Positions 46,378 to 56,638 of a stretch of DNA of 64,000 nucleotides are shown here, piece by piece; positions within the stretch are counted from its first letter, which is position 1, and each line of letters begins with the position of its first letter. Origin of the DNA: Chitinophaga pinensis (GTDB lineage: Bacteria > Bacteroidota > Bacteroidia > B-17B0 > Aurantibacillaceae). The DNA lies in the NCBI GenBank assembly GCA_945860225.1, contig CAMAPT010000011.1, positions 1 through 64,000 of the forward strand, read 5' to 3'. The notes under the pieces are model-generated. The model ran no database searches, was not told where the DNA came from, and was given only the letters and a program-made list of their open reading frames with translations. Position numbers and translations under genes: made by a program.

Positions 46378-47319
46378 TCAATATCCACGGAATTTAGCAG
46401 CATGCAAAGTCATAATTTGTGATTTAAACGAGTAATTACGTTTAACTGGCCTTTTTAAGGCAATTTTATATTTAGATGAGAGGTGCATCCAACTAGCTAT
46501 ACTATCCATCCAAATTCGATAACCTTGATTACTCGGATGCCTTCCATCAGAGCCTCTAGGTAATTGTAATCCGTTAGTCATAAAAAAGCTACCTGAATCT
46601 GCCGCACTTTCAAACACTTTGTTAATGCCAAAATCTTCCATATAATTAGCAGGACCAATCCAGGCATAAGGAATGCCATTCATTTTTTGGGCTAACAAAT
46701 CGGCAGCTTGCTTTCTTCGTTTTAAATCTTTGGCATAAAGCTCATTTAATCCTAATACCAAAAACACATACGAGGGTTTATATTTTTGAAGAACGCGTGT
46801 GATGGTGTCTGAATGCGCAAAATTAAAGATAGTTGCAGAATTCCAAACAAAAGATAAAACTAGCTTATGACCGTTTTCGATGCAATAATCATTAAGCGGA
46901 AAACACAAGCCCCCGCATTCAGAATCACCTATAATCATCACCCGATGTTTAGTAGTATCAGATATATCATAATTTGAAAAAGCATGTGTGGCTATTAGAC
47001 GACTTGTGTCAGACAAGCCCGAAAATGCCTCTTTTGAGGGCATCAAGGTATCAATACTTGCCTTTAATTGTTTAGAATCGGCGGCTAAAGGTTCTTTTAC
47101 TGGCTCAAACTCTGAAAAGAGTTCATCGATGGATTCTTCTTGGTTTTGAATTTTTCTGATTTCAATACCGCAAATTTCGAAAGTATTTGAATTGTTGCTA
47201 TATAAATACAACAACAATGTTGGTAAGGCAAAACTGAAACCCGCCAATAGTATAAAAAAACGTGACGGCTTTTGGACAGAATCTTTATTATCATAATATT
47301 CGTTAGAGGAAGCTGTCAT
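46378..47319 (-). CDS. Membrane-anchored SGNH-fold protein of acylation operon
   Basis: 313 residues. One N-terminal membrane helix (FFILLAGFSFALPTLLLYLY), then an SGNH-like domain: MIIGDSECGGLCF (GDS block), VLGLNELYAKD, and DGRHPSNQGYRIW with the block V Asp-x-x-His. Periplasmic orientation fits AlgJ/AlgX-type partners of an MBOAT protein. First gene of the three-gene operon. Confidence 0.85.
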   Translation of the reverse strand: MTASSNEYYDNKDSVQKPSRFFILLAGFSFALPTLLLYLYSNNSNTFEICGIEIRKIQNQEESIDELFSEFEPVKEPLAADSKQLKASIDTLMPSKEAFSGLSDTSRLIATHAFSNYDISDTTKHRVMIIGDSECGGLCFPLNDYCIENGHKLVLSFVWNSATIFNFAHSDTITRVLQKYKPSYVFLVLGLNELYAKDLKRRKQAADLLAQKMNGIPYAWIGPANYMEDFGINKVFESAADSGSFFMTNGLQLPRGSDGRHPSNQGYRIWMDSIASWMHLSSKYKIALKRPVKRNYSFKSQIMTLHAAKFRGY

Positions 47320-47420
47320 TTTTTTAGGTACTCATCTATTCCGAATCAAAAAAGTGATAAAGAATTGAGGTGGTTTTATCAAGTTTCTTTTGATCAAGAA
47401 GTAATTGCGTTTTTCATGAA

Positions 47421-47450
47421 TTAAAAATCCCCTCAATGATTGAGGGGATT
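47421..47450 (-). terminator. Terminator of lpdA
   Basis: Perfect 11-bp stem AATCCCCTCAA/TTGAGGGGATT with a three-base loop, followed on the minus strand by a T run, 16 bp after the lpdA stop. Confidence 0.9.
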
Positions 47451-47465
47451 AAACAATACTCTAAA

Positions 47466-48854
47466 TTACAAATGAATGACTTCGCCGTAAGCCGCTGCAG
47501 CTGCCTCCATAATAGCTTCACTCATAGTAGGATGCGGATGAACCGTTTTAATTAATTCATGACCCGTTGTTTCTAATTTACGAATAGCTACAATTTCAGC
47601 AATCATCTCCGTTACATTAGCACCAATCATGTGAGCTCCTAAAATTTCTCCATATTTTGCGTCAAAAATCAATTTGATAAAACCATCTTTTGCACCAGAA
47701 GCACTTGCCTTACCAGATGCCGAGAATGGAAATTTACCGACTTTTAATGTATAACCGGCATCTTTAGCTTGTTTTTCAGTCATACCCACGCTTGCAACTT
47801 CTGGTTGGCAATAGGTACAACCCGGTATATTTTTGTAATCAATTGGTTCAGCATGTAAACCTGCAATTTTTTCAACACAGGTAATTCCCTCAGCACTAGC
47901 CACATGCGCTAAGGCCTGACCAGGAACGCAATCTCCGATAGCATAATAACCGGGAACATTAGTTGCATAAAATTTATCAACCAAAATTTTACCTTTATCA
48001 GTAGCAATACCCACTTCTTCTAAACCTAAACCTGTAATATTAGCTTCGATACCCACAGCAGATAAAACAACTTCGGCTTCCAAGACCACATTTCCTGTTT
48101 TGGTTTTTACATTCACCTTACTGATATCTCCTTTAGTATCTACACTTTCAACAGATGCTTCTGTCATAATATCGATACCTACTTTTTTGAAAGATTTTTC
48201 CAATTGTTTAGAAACCTCTTCATCTTCTACAGGCACAATATTTGGTAAAAATTCCACAATAGTAACTTTGGTACCCATAGTTGCATAAAAATAGGCAAAC
48301 TCAACTCCAATAGCTCCCGACCCTACAACTACTAATGACTTAGGTTGTTTTGGCAAGGTCATAGCTTCACGGTAGCCAATAATTTTTTTACCATCTTGAG
48401 GTAAATTAGGTAATTGGCGAGAACGAGCTCCGGTAGCAATAATGATGTGTTTACCTTCCAAAGTTGTTAATTTTCCGTCTGCAGCTTTTACTTCAATTTT
48501 TTTACCTTTTTTTACGGTAGCAGTTCCCATGATGACATCAATTTTATTTTTTTTCGTTAAAAATTGAATGCCTTTACTCATACCATCAGCAACATCACGA
48601 CTACGTTTAATCACAGCGCTGAAATCAGCCTTTACATTATCTGCACTTATTCCATATTCTTTGGAATGATTTAAATACTCAAATACCTGTGCGCTTTTCA
48701 ATAAGGCCTTGGTAGGAATACAACCCCAGTTTAAACAAATACCACCAAGACTTTCTCTTTCAATAATGGCAGTTTTTAATCCTAATTGAGAAGCACGAAT
48801 AGCGGTTACATAACCACCGGGTCCACTTCCTATAACAATAACATCGTAATTCAT
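47466..48854 (-). CDS. lpdA: Dihydrolipoyl dehydrogenase
   Basis: Start taken at 48854 (MNYDVIVIGSGPGG), 462 residues; an ATG 30 bp upstream is not needed. FAD site GSGPGGYV, redox disulfide CLNWGCIPTK, NAD site VVGSGAIGVEFA, FAD site YAIGDCVPG and C-terminal active-site His in HPHPTMSEAIMEA. E3 subunit of pyruvate and 2-oxoglutarate dehydrogenase complexes. E1 and E2 genes are not next to it; it has its own terminator. Confidence 0.97.
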   Translation of the reverse strand: MNYDVIVIGSGPGGYVTAIRASQLGLKTAIIERESLGGICLNWGCIPTKALLKSAQVFEYLNHSKEYGISADNVKADFSAVIKRSRDVADGMSKGIQFLTKKNKIDVIMGTATVKKGKKIEVKAADGKLTTLEGKHIIIATGARSRQLPNLPQDGKKIIGYREAMTLPKQPKSLVVVGSGAIGVEFAYFYATMGTKVTIVEFLPNIVPVEDEEVSKQLEKSFKKVGIDIMTEASVESVDTKGDISKVNVKTKTGNVVLEAEVVLSAVGIEANITGLGLEEVGIATDKGKILVDKFYATNVPGYYAIGDCVPGQALAHVASAEGITCVEKIAGLHAEPIDYKNIPGCTYCQPEVASVGMTEKQAKDAGYTLKVGKFPFSASGKASASGAKDGFIKLIFDAKYGEILGAHMIGANVTEMIAEIVAIRKLETTGHELIKTVHPHPTMSEAIMEAAAAAYGEVIHL

Positions 48855-49223
48855 ATAATTAAATAATTTATGTTTAATAGTCAATTTTATAGTCTTTTAA
48901 CCTTTATGTTATTTGCACTGAGCGACACGAGAGGCTTTTATAGTACTATATTTTTTGAGCGGCGCTAATATAAAGTTTTTTTTAAAAGCCCTAAAAGCCT
49001 GTTTATAATTTATAGAATTTTATTAAAAACCTTATAAATAAGGAATTGTGTAAATTTCATCCTAATTTATTGAATTTTATATTTTAGCAAATCACAAAGG
49101 AATATGTAAATATTCTGATGTCATTTTAAACTTTAGTGTAACTTTACTTTTACTAAAAAATGAATAATAACTCATCAAATGTGAGTTATTTAAGCATATC
49201 AAAAACTAATAAAAAAAGTAGTT
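48855..49223. other. Divergent lpdA-gap intergenic region
   Basis: About 370 bp, AT-rich, holding the leaders of lpdA and gap. No coding frame and no unambiguous consensus promoter are visible; a GAGCGGCGCTAATATAAAG patch is the only GC-rich part. Confidence 0.5.
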
Positions 49224-50228
49224 ATGCAAAAGATAAATGTTGCCATTAATGGATTTGGCAGAATAGGAAGAGTATTTTTCAGAATTGCTTTTGAAAATCC
49301 ACTTATTAATATCGTTGCCATAAACGATATTACAGATTCTGCAACTTTAGCCCACTTGTTAAAATACGATTCTGTTCATGGACGATTTCCAGGTAAAATT
49401 TCACACGACGCGAATCATTTGTACATAAACGACAAGACTATAAAAATATTTGGTTCAAAAGATCCTGAACAATTACCATGGAAAGCCCTAGATATCGATA
49501 TTGTGATTGAATCGACAGGCTTATTTTTGGATAAAGCCTCTGCGCAGAAGCATTTGAATGCGGGTGCAAAAAAAATTATTTTATCAGCTCCAGCCAAAGA
49601 TGATGATATCAAAACCATTGTATTAGGTGTAAATGACGAGCTCTTATCATCTGAAGATACCATTATATCAAATGCCTCATGCACTACTAATTGTGCGTCA
49701 CCAATGCTTAAAGTACTAAAACAATGGGGTATTGAAGAAGCTTATGTTACAACTGTGCACTCCTATACAGGTGACCAACGTATACACGACGCTCCTCACA
49801 AAGATTTAAGAAGAGCGCGCGCAGCAGCCATGAGTATTATTCCTACTAGCACTGGAGCGGCTAAAGCTCTTGGTAAAATTTTTCCTGAACTCGAAACTAA
49901 ATTAGGCGGATGTGGCATGCGTGTACCTGTTGCTGACGGCTCATTAACCGACATTACATGCGTACTAACGAATTATCCGAGTGTAGAGGAAATAAATACT
50001 GCTTTTAAACAAGCGTCTGAAACAGATTTAAAAGGTATTTTAGAATATACTGAAGATCCTTTAGTATCGGTAGACGTTATTGGGAATAAACACTCTGTTG
50101 TATTTGATTCTGATTTTACAAGTGTAGTAGGAAACTTAGTTAAAATTATTGGTTGGTATGACAACGAGTTTGGTTATAGTTCAAGACTAGTTGATTTGAC
50201 TTTAAAAATTCAATCTCTTACAAATTAA
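49224..50228 (+). CDS. gap: Glyceraldehyde-3-phosphate dehydrogenase, type I
   Basis: 334 residues. NAD fold NGFGRIGRVFFRIAF, catalytic Cys in SNASCTTNCASP (about residue 153), the HSYTGDQRIHDAPHKDLRRA segment, and WYDNEFGYSSRLVD at the end. The Asp near residue 34 (INDITD) suggests NAD rather than NADP. Glycolysis and gluconeogenesis. Confidence 0.97.
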   Translation: MQKINVAINGFGRIGRVFFRIAFENPLINIVAINDITDSATLAHLLKYDSVHGRFPGKISHDANHLYINDKTIKIFGSKDPEQLPWKALDIDIVIESTGLFLDKASAQKHLNAGAKKIILSAPAKDDDIKTIVLGVNDELLSSEDTIISNASCTTNCASPMLKVLKQWGIEEAYVTTVHSYTGDQRIHDAPHKDLRRARAAAMSIIPTSTGAAKALGKIFPELETKLGGCGMRVPVADGSLTDITCVLTNYPSVEEINTAFKQASETDLKGILEYTEDPLVSVDVIGNKHSVVFDSDFTSVVGNLVKIIGWYDNEFGYSSRLVDLTLKIQSLTN

Positions 50229-50307
50229 TCAAAAAATAATTTTAACCACAGTGTTACTTATTGATGAATTGCTGATTATAGGAAATGAGTAATTCATTTT
50301 ATTTGAT

Positions 50308-53043
50308 ATGAAAAAACTTTTCCTTTTATTTTGTTTAGTCTCTTTTTCTTCATTCGCCCAAAAAATAACGGTTTCGGGAGATATACAAGACACTGCAGCT
50401 AAAAGTCCACTTCCTAATGCCTTAGTGATGGCTATCAAGCTTATGGATTCTACCTTAGTTGATTTCACGAGGTCTGATATAAATGGCTATTTCAAATTAA
50501 AACCATTACAGATAGACACCTATCAGGTTATAATAACGCATCCGAAATTTAGCGATATGGGATATTTTATTTTTGGAGATAAACGAAATATGGAATATCA
50601 TTTTGGTAAAATTATCCTTCAACCCAAACACGTAGCTCTCGAAGAAGTCACCATTTTCGCATTCAAAGACCCCATTTATTATAAAGGCGACACTCTAGTT
50701 TATACTGCCGATTCTTTTAAAACCAAAGCCAATGCAACTGTAGAAGATTTATTAAAAAAACTGCCGGGACTAAAAGTTGATAAGGATGGTAAAATTACCT
50801 CACAGGGAAAAACGGTAGATAAAGTATTGGTAGATGGCGATGAGTTTTTTGGCACCGATCCTACTCTTGCAACTAGAAATTTAAATGCTAATTCAATAGA
50901 ATCAGTTCAATTGTATGAAAAGAAAAACGAAGATGCTTCTAATTCAAGCACCGGAGAAGAAACTCAAAAAATATTGAATCTGAAATTGAAAGACGAGGCA
51001 AAGAAAGGCTACTTTGGAAAAGTAAGTGGCGCCAGTGATTTTCAAAAATTCTATGAAAGCGAAGTATTAGGGAATTATTTCAAGAAAAAATTAAAAATCT
51101 CTGTTTTCGGCTTGGCGAGTAATACGCCCAATTCAAATTTTAATTGGAGTGATGTCAGTTCGTATGGATTAACGAATGAATATGAGAGTTTTCAGGACAA
51201 TGATGATTCTTATATTTCTTATTCTTACAATCAAACACAGGGTATCCCAAGAGCTTTAAAATCAGGCATATACTATAACGACAAACTATTTAAAGACACA
51301 AAAGTAAATTTAAATTATTCTTATAACCAACATGTCGTTCATTCAAAAACAACGAGTAACTCTCAATACTTTTTAACCGATACGAGTTATAGCAGTTCAA
51401 ATTCGCTCGAAAATAGTCAAAAAAAAGAATCGCATAGCCTCAATTTAAGTATTGAACAACGCATCGATTCATTAACTGACATGGTGTTTAGTTCAAAAAT
51501 TAAACTATTATCAGGTTTATCCACATCAAATGATATCACTGATTTTTTGAGAAACGACCTTGTCAAAACAAGAAATACATCAATCAATTTCCGAGATATA
51601 AACAATTCTTATGACATAACAAACTCTATCAAATTATCAAAACGTTTTGATAAACGAGATCGATTATTAACTCTTTCTTACAACAATGCACTCTCAGAAA
51701 ATAACGCGGACGGTGTTTTAAAAACGGATAATTATTCCTACACAGATTCTACTAATGTATTAAAGGCTGTTAATCAAAAAAAAGAAAATTATGGTCATAA
51801 TCAAAATCACAACATCGGAACATCTTTTACTGAACCAATTACAAAAAAAATAAAGTTAGAAACCTCTTACGATTTCATGTATTACAACAGTTTACAAAAT
51901 AAAACATCGTTTAATAACATTGGAGGAGAATACGCCCAAATAGACTCATCTCTGACAAACCATTTTGTAAACAATAAACAAATAAATCGTGCTGGACTAA
52001 AATTCATTTACGAAATTAAAAAAATGCGTTTTACCATTGGAGCCAGAGCACGACATGTTTATGTAAAAAACACTAATTATTTTAAGCAGCAAGAAATTAC
52101 ACAAAACTTTAACAATGTTCTTCCTTTTTCAACCTTACGCTACAAATTTTCGGATAATACAACCTTTAATTTAAATTATACAACTAATTCTAATAATCCA
52201 ACAATTAATCAATTGCAGCCTGTAATAGATAATAGTAACCCCAATTTTATTAATATAGGAAACCCTACTCTTTTACCTACATTTAGCCACCATTTTGACC
52301 TTAATTTTCATTCATGGAAATCCGTAAGCGGAAAATATACCTGGCTCAGATTATCATACATCAATACAACAAAAGATATCACAATGGCCACTCATTATGA
52401 TACTATTGGAAGAACCATTTCTCAAGCCATCAATATTGACGGCAATTACCGAATTAATGGCTATATAGGTACTAGCATACCGTTTTTTTCTAAAAAATTA
52501 AATTTTAATCCTGGTTTTGATGGTTCGTATTCTAACAATAACAACCTAATAAATGGCTTAAAAAATACAACTAAAGCCCTTAACAGCACTTTCAAACTTG
52601 GATTGAGCGTAGAATTTGAAAATTTGAGCGGTGGAGCAGATGCTTATTATGCCTATAATAGTTCTGAATCTACTCTAAATATTACCAGTAATAAACCTTA
52701 TGGTTCTCAAGGTGTTTCGGCCTATTTGAGTGCCAAATTACCTAAAAAAATTACTTTAGAAAGCGATGCGAATTATACCATTAATAGCAACCGAACCGAT
52801 GGATACAACATCAACTTCCTAGTTTGGAATGCCTCCTTATCGAAAACCTTTCTTAAAAGAGACAATTTAATTATTGGGATTTATGCTTTTGATATACTAA
52901 ATCAAAATATCAGCGTCAATCGATTTATAAATAGTAATATTATTACTGACACCAAAACCAATATTATATCGCGTTATTTATTATTAAAAGTAACTCTCAA
53001 ACTAAATAGTAATAAAACAAAAGAAGAGGAAGATGAATATTAA
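50308..53043 (+). CDS. TonB-dependent-receptor-like outer-membrane barrel protein
   Basis: 911 residues. Signal peptide (LFLLFCLVSFSSFAQ), a carboxypeptidase-regulatory-like domain (about 20-105), a plug-like segment (ATVEDLLKKLPGLKVDKDGK, TVDKVLVDGDEFFGTD), then a long barrel of the Bacteroidota OMP-beta-barrel type. No SusD gene follows; instead a GLPGLI gene overlaps its end by 11 bp. Ligand unknown. Confidence 0.88.
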   Translation: MKKLFLLFCLVSFSSFAQKITVSGDIQDTAAKSPLPNALVMAIKLMDSTLVDFTRSDINGYFKLKPLQIDTYQVIITHPKFSDMGYFIFGDKRNMEYHFGKIILQPKHVALEEVTIFAFKDPIYYKGDTLVYTADSFKTKANATVEDLLKKLPGLKVDKDGKITSQGKTVDKVLVDGDEFFGTDPTLATRNLNANSIESVQLYEKKNEDASNSSTGEETQKILNLKLKDEAKKGYFGKVSGASDFQKFYESEVLGNYFKKKLKISVFGLASNTPNSNFNWSDVSSYGLTNEYESFQDNDDSYISYSYNQTQGIPRALKSGIYYNDKLFKDTKVNLNYSYNQHVVHSKTTSNSQYFLTDTSYSSSNSLENSQKKESHSLNLSIEQRIDSLTDMVFSSKIKLLSGLSTSNDITDFLRNDLVKTRNTSINFRDINNSYDITNSIKLSKRFDKRDRLLTLSYNNALSENNADGVLKTDNYSYTDSTNVLKAVNQKKENYGHNQNHNIGTSFTEPITKKIKLETSYDFMYYNSLQNKTSFNNIGGEYAQIDSSLTNHFVNNKQINRAGLKFIYEIKKMRFTIGARARHVYVKNTNYFKQQEITQNFNNVLPFSTLRYKFSDNTTFNLNYTTNSNNPTINQLQPVIDNSNPNFINIGNPTLLPTFSHHFDLNFHSWKSVSGKYTWLRLSYINTTKDITMATHYDTIGRTISQAINIDGNYRINGYIGTSIPFFSKKLNFNPGFDGSYSNNNNLINGLKNTTKALNSTFKLGLSVEFENLSGGADAYYAYNSSESTLNITSNKPYGSQGVSAYLSAKLPKKITLESDANYTINSNRTDGYNINFLVWNASLSKTFLKRDNLIIGIYAFDILNQNISVNRFINSNIITDTKTNIISRYLLLKVTLKLNSNKTKEEEDEY

Positions 53044-53761
53044 AACGATATTATTTTACCTGGCAGGCATCTGGATTTCTTCACTCAGTGGATTTTCGCA
53101 AATAACCTATGGGAAAATTACGTATGAACGAAAAACTAACTTGTATAAAAAATTTAAGAATAATAGCGAGGTAAAAGAATGGATAAAAGAAGATGATAAA
53201 AACAAGATAGACGTTTTCGAATTGTATTTCGATGATTCGCTCTCTCTTTTCAAACCTCAAGAAAGTGAATTAGTCGAACAAATGAGTTGGACCACAACAA
53301 AAAATGTAGTTTATCAAAATCACTCCTCCAAGACGCGTTTCACCGAAAAAAAAATATGGGGCGAATTATTTTTATTAGCCGATTCAGTGAGAAATTTTTC
53401 ATGGAAAATGACTGAAAACAAACGTATTATTAGCGGCTATCAATGCAGAAAAGCTATTTGGAAAGCAAATGATAGTACTAGAATTTATGCGTGGTTCTGT
53501 CCTGAAATCATTCCGTCCATTGGGCCCGAAAGCTTTGTAGGATTGCCAGGTGCTATATTAGGATTAGCAACAGAAGATGGGGGCATAATTTATTTTGCCA
53601 AAACAATAGAGGCAATAAAGCCAGAATTAACAACATTAACACGAAAAAAAAACAAACAAAAAATTTATCAAACCTCTGAATTAAAAACGCAATTAATAAA
53701 GGATTTTGGAAAAGAAAAATGGGGTAAGGCTATGATTTATAATAATTTTGAAATTTGGTAA
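53033..53761 (+). CDS. GLPGLI-family protein
   Basis: 242 residues with a signal peptide and the naming motif region as FVGLPGAILGLATEDGGI (about 170). Also typical: ITYGKITYERKTNLY at the start and ISGYQCRKA in the middle. The function of the family is unknown. It overlaps the barrel gene, a pairing common in Bacteroidota, so the two probably act together at the outer membrane. Confidence 0.92.
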   Translation: MNIKTILFYLAGIWISSLSGFSQITYGKITYERKTNLYKKFKNNSEVKEWIKEDDKNKIDVFELYFDDSLSLFKPQESELVEQMSWTTTKNVVYQNHSSKTRFTEKKIWGELFLLADSVRNFSWKMTENKRIISGYQCRKAIWKANDSTRIYAWFCPEIIPSIGPESFVGLPGAILGLATEDGGIIYFAKTIEAIKPELTTLTRKKNKQKIYQTSELKTQLIKDFGKEKWGKAMIYNNFEIW

Positions 53762-53861
53762 ATCTATCATTTGCATTTTTTGTCAATAAATCGTTTTTTT
53801 ATTTCTCTTTTATCAATCAACTAGCAAAAAAAATCCTAAGTTTATGGGCTAATTTTTTTTC

Positions 53862-55370
53862 ATGTTGGAAACTCAAGAACCTATAAAAACTCGACAGCTT
53901 TATCCTTATCAAGAAGAGGCCGTTAATACAATTTTTAATAAACTAAAAGACGCAAAGCCTAACGAAAATATTTTATTTCAACTACCAACAGGAGGAGGAA
54001 AAACAGTCATATTTTCAGAAATAGCTAAACGCTATATACTTCATTTCAGTCGAAAAGTTTTGATTTTAACTCATCGTATTGAATTAAGTAAACAAACGTC
54101 CAATGTATTGGCGAGTATCGGCATAAAAAATAAACTCATTAATTCTGAAGTAAAAAATTTATCTCAACAAACCGACTACCAGAGTTTTACAGCTTTAGTA
54201 GAAACTCTCAATAACCGATTGCAAGAAGATGAAGAATTTTTAGATGACATTGGCTTAGTGATTGTAGATGAGGCTCACTACAACTCTTTTCGCAAAATAT
54301 TTCACTATTTCGAAAATGTCAACATATTAGGTGTAACAGCCACTCCTCTAAGTAGCAATAAAAAATTACCACTTTACCAAACCTATAAGGAAATTATCGT
54401 TGGAGAAAGCATTGCTTCATTAATTGATCAAGGCTTTTTGGCAGAAGGCGTTACCTACTCATCAGACGTTAATTTAAGTGCATTGCGCATAGGCAACAAT
54501 GGAGAATTTACCACGGGCTCACACGAAATGCTATATACCCAAGCATTAATGCAAGGTAAATTATTAGACGCTTATGAAGAAATAGGAAAAGGAACAAAAA
54601 CATTAATTTTTAACGCTGGTATTTTAACAAGTATTGCCGTTTATAATATGTTTAAAGCCAAAGGTTACCCTATCAAATATTTAGACAGTACCTTTAGCGA
54701 CAGAGACAGGGTAGAAACATTAGAATGGTTTAGAAACACGAAAGATGGCATTTTGAGTTCGGTAAGTATTTTAACTACCGGATTTGATGAACCAGAAGTA
54801 GAAACCATTATACTAAACAGAGCTACCAAATCTCTTACACTATACCACCAAATGATTGGTCGTGGTTCACGTGTATTACCAAATAAGAAAAAATTCAATA
54901 TTGTTGATTTAGGGAATAATGCTCGCCGATTTAATCTTTGGCAATTTCCTATCGACTGGAAGCATGTATTTGTAGCGCCTCATATGTATTTGGAACAACG
55001 CTATAAAGATGAATGGGATTATGAATTAGAAAACGACTACGAATTACCTGAAGATATTAAGGCTCGTTTCTTAAATTCATCTGCAGAAGCCTTTGTTGTG
55101 AGAGAACGGTATTTACAATGCTTAAGAAAAGGAATAAAACCACAAACCGTATTAGACCAATCATTAGACGACCATTTTGGAAGAATAAAAGATAATGCAG
55201 CCGATTTTGATGAAGCTTTCGAATTATTTGATCTCTTAAATGAAGAAGTGAAATACCGTGTTAAGCAATTTGCAAAATGTATAAATGCAACCAATAATTA
55301 TACAGATTATCAAACACAAACATACATTAGCAAACTCAGACGTCGATTAATTGGGTGGTTTGTAGAATAG
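53862..55370 (+). CDS. Superfamily 2 DEAH helicase (RadD-like)
   Basis: 502 residues. Motif I QLPTGGGKTVIF, Ia THRIELSKQ, II VDEAHYNSF, III VTATPLSS, IV-V region ILTTGFDEPEVE, VI HQMIGRGSRVLPN. The helicase core is that of the type-III-restriction/UvrB-like branch, as in RadD; a ~110-residue helical tail follows. Restriction modification subunits are not nearby, so a DNA repair role is more likely. Confidence 0.85.
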   Translation: MLETQEPIKTRQLYPYQEEAVNTIFNKLKDAKPNENILFQLPTGGGKTVIFSEIAKRYILHFSRKVLILTHRIELSKQTSNVLASIGIKNKLINSEVKNLSQQTDYQSFTALVETLNNRLQEDEEFLDDIGLVIVDEAHYNSFRKIFHYFENVNILGVTATPLSSNKKLPLYQTYKEIIVGESIASLIDQGFLAEGVTYSSDVNLSALRIGNNGEFTTGSHEMLYTQALMQGKLLDAYEEIGKGTKTLIFNAGILTSIAVYNMFKAKGYPIKYLDSTFSDRDRVETLEWFRNTKDGILSSVSILTTGFDEPEVETIILNRATKSLTLYHQMIGRGSRVLPNKKKFNIVDLGNNARRFNLWQFPIDWKHVFVAPHMYLEQRYKDEWDYELENDYELPEDIKARFLNSSAEAFVVRERYLQCLRKGIKPQTVLDQSLDDHFGRIKDNAADFDEAFELFDLLNEEVKYRVKQFAKCINATNNYTDYQTQTYISKLRRRLIGWFVE

Positions 55371-55414
55371 TTTTTTTCTTTATTTATGAGTAATTTTGAT
55401 ACCATCTTTTACAG

Positions 55415-56446
55415 ATGAAAAAACTACTTGCCATAATTTGTTTTGTTTTTTTTATTACTGCTTGTTCTGTTGATTCTGAAATAAAGCCAATACTGAAAAA
55501 AGACGATGTACTAGAAATTATTCCTCAAGGCTGGCCTCAACCAAGTTACAATTTTAATAATAATCCTCTTACCATAGAGGGTTTTACTTTGGGTCGGACT
55601 CTTTTTTACGACCCAATACTATCTGCAGATAACGCGATATCTTGTGGCTCTTGCCATCAGCAATTTGCCGCTTTTTCGCATTCCGGACACGACGTTAGTC
55701 ATGGCATAGATGGCTTACTAGGAACTCGCAACGCACCTGCTATTCAAAACATTAACTGGAATTCTTCCTTTATGCACGATGGTGGTATTTTAAATATAGA
55801 AGTCATGCCTTTGGCTCCTATTACCAACCCTGTTGAAATGAATGAAAACATGCCTCACCTCATATCTAAACTCTCTGTGAGTGCTAAATATAAACAATTA
55901 TTTAAAGAGGCTTTTGGAGACGAACAAATCAACTCGCAAAGAATTTTTAAAGCAATTACTCAATTCATGGGAACTTTGTATTCATATAATAGTAAATATG
56001 ATCGCGTTAAATCAGGTAAAGAAAATTTCACTTCTACAGAAGCAACTGGCTACGAATTATTTACTCAAAAATGCGTTTCTTGCCACACAGAACCTTTATT
56101 TACAGACCATTCTTTCAGAAATATAGGACTTAAGGTAAATGACTTATATAATGACAGTGGACGAGCACATATTACCGGAAATCCTTCAGATAAATTCAAA
56201 TTCAAAACGCCATCCTTAAGAAATGTCGAAAAAACTGGGCCGTATATGCACGATGGTCGATTTACCTCATTAAATCAATGTTTAGATCATTACGTGTTTG
56301 GAATTAACAATAGTAATACACTTGATCCTTTATTAACAAACGGTATTTTTTTAACTAACCAAAACAAATCAGATATACTTGTTTTCCTTAAAACCTTAAC
56401 AGACAACCAATTTTTAACAGATAAACGTTTTTCTGATCCTAATTAA
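55415..56446 (+). CDS. Di-haem cytochrome c peroxidase, lipoprotein
   Basis: 343 residues. Lipoprotein signal (LLAIICFVFFITACSVD). Two c-type haem motifs, SCGSCHQQF and KCVSCHTEP, with GTRNAPAIQNINWNSSFMHD and TPSLRNVEKTGPYMHDGRFT, the MauG/CcpA pattern. It reduces hydrogen peroxide in the periplasm. Lipid attachment is expected from the Cys at about residue 17. Confidence 0.92.
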   Translation: MKKLLAIICFVFFITACSVDSEIKPILKKDDVLEIIPQGWPQPSYNFNNNPLTIEGFTLGRTLFYDPILSADNAISCGSCHQQFAAFSHSGHDVSHGIDGLLGTRNAPAIQNINWNSSFMHDGGILNIEVMPLAPITNPVEMNENMPHLISKLSVSAKYKQLFKEAFGDEQINSQRIFKAITQFMGTLYSYNSKYDRVKSGKENFTSTEATGYELFTQKCVSCHTEPLFTDHSFRNIGLKVNDLYNDSGRAHITGNPSDKFKFKTPSLRNVEKTGPYMHDGRFTSLNQCLDHYVFGINNSNTLDPLLTNGIFLTNQNKSDILVFLKTLTDNQFLTDKRFSDPN

Positions 56447-56460
56447 TTCAAAAAAATCAG

Positions 56461-56638
56461 ATGAAATAACGATGTTGCATTCAGAGCAAAAACAAATGAC
56501 TAAACATGGTTATACCATATGGTAAATAAACAACATTAAAAATCTACATATGAAATAGCCATGTGCATCGCGCACAAACATAAATGAAGATACATGGCGT
56601 ATACCATATGACAACTAAAAAACAATAAATATCTACAT
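56461..56638 (+). repeat. Two tandem ~89-bp repeats, locus 2
   Basis: Units start at 56461 and 56550, both 89 bp. The second is nearly identical to units 2 and 3 at 42797-42975; the first is diverged. The array begins 14 bp after the peroxidase stop and its last ATCTACAT runs into the ATG of the next gene at 56639. Confidence 0.92.

Noticed and set aside
50308-53761. SusC/SusD polysaccharide utilisation locus
   Set aside because: The barrel protein is followed by a GLPGLI gene; no SusD, glycoside hydrolase or regulator is present.
53862-55370. Restriction enzyme or phage-defence helicase
   Set aside because: The core resembles such proteins, but no methylase, nuclease or other defence gene is adjacent; RadD-like repair is the simpler reading.
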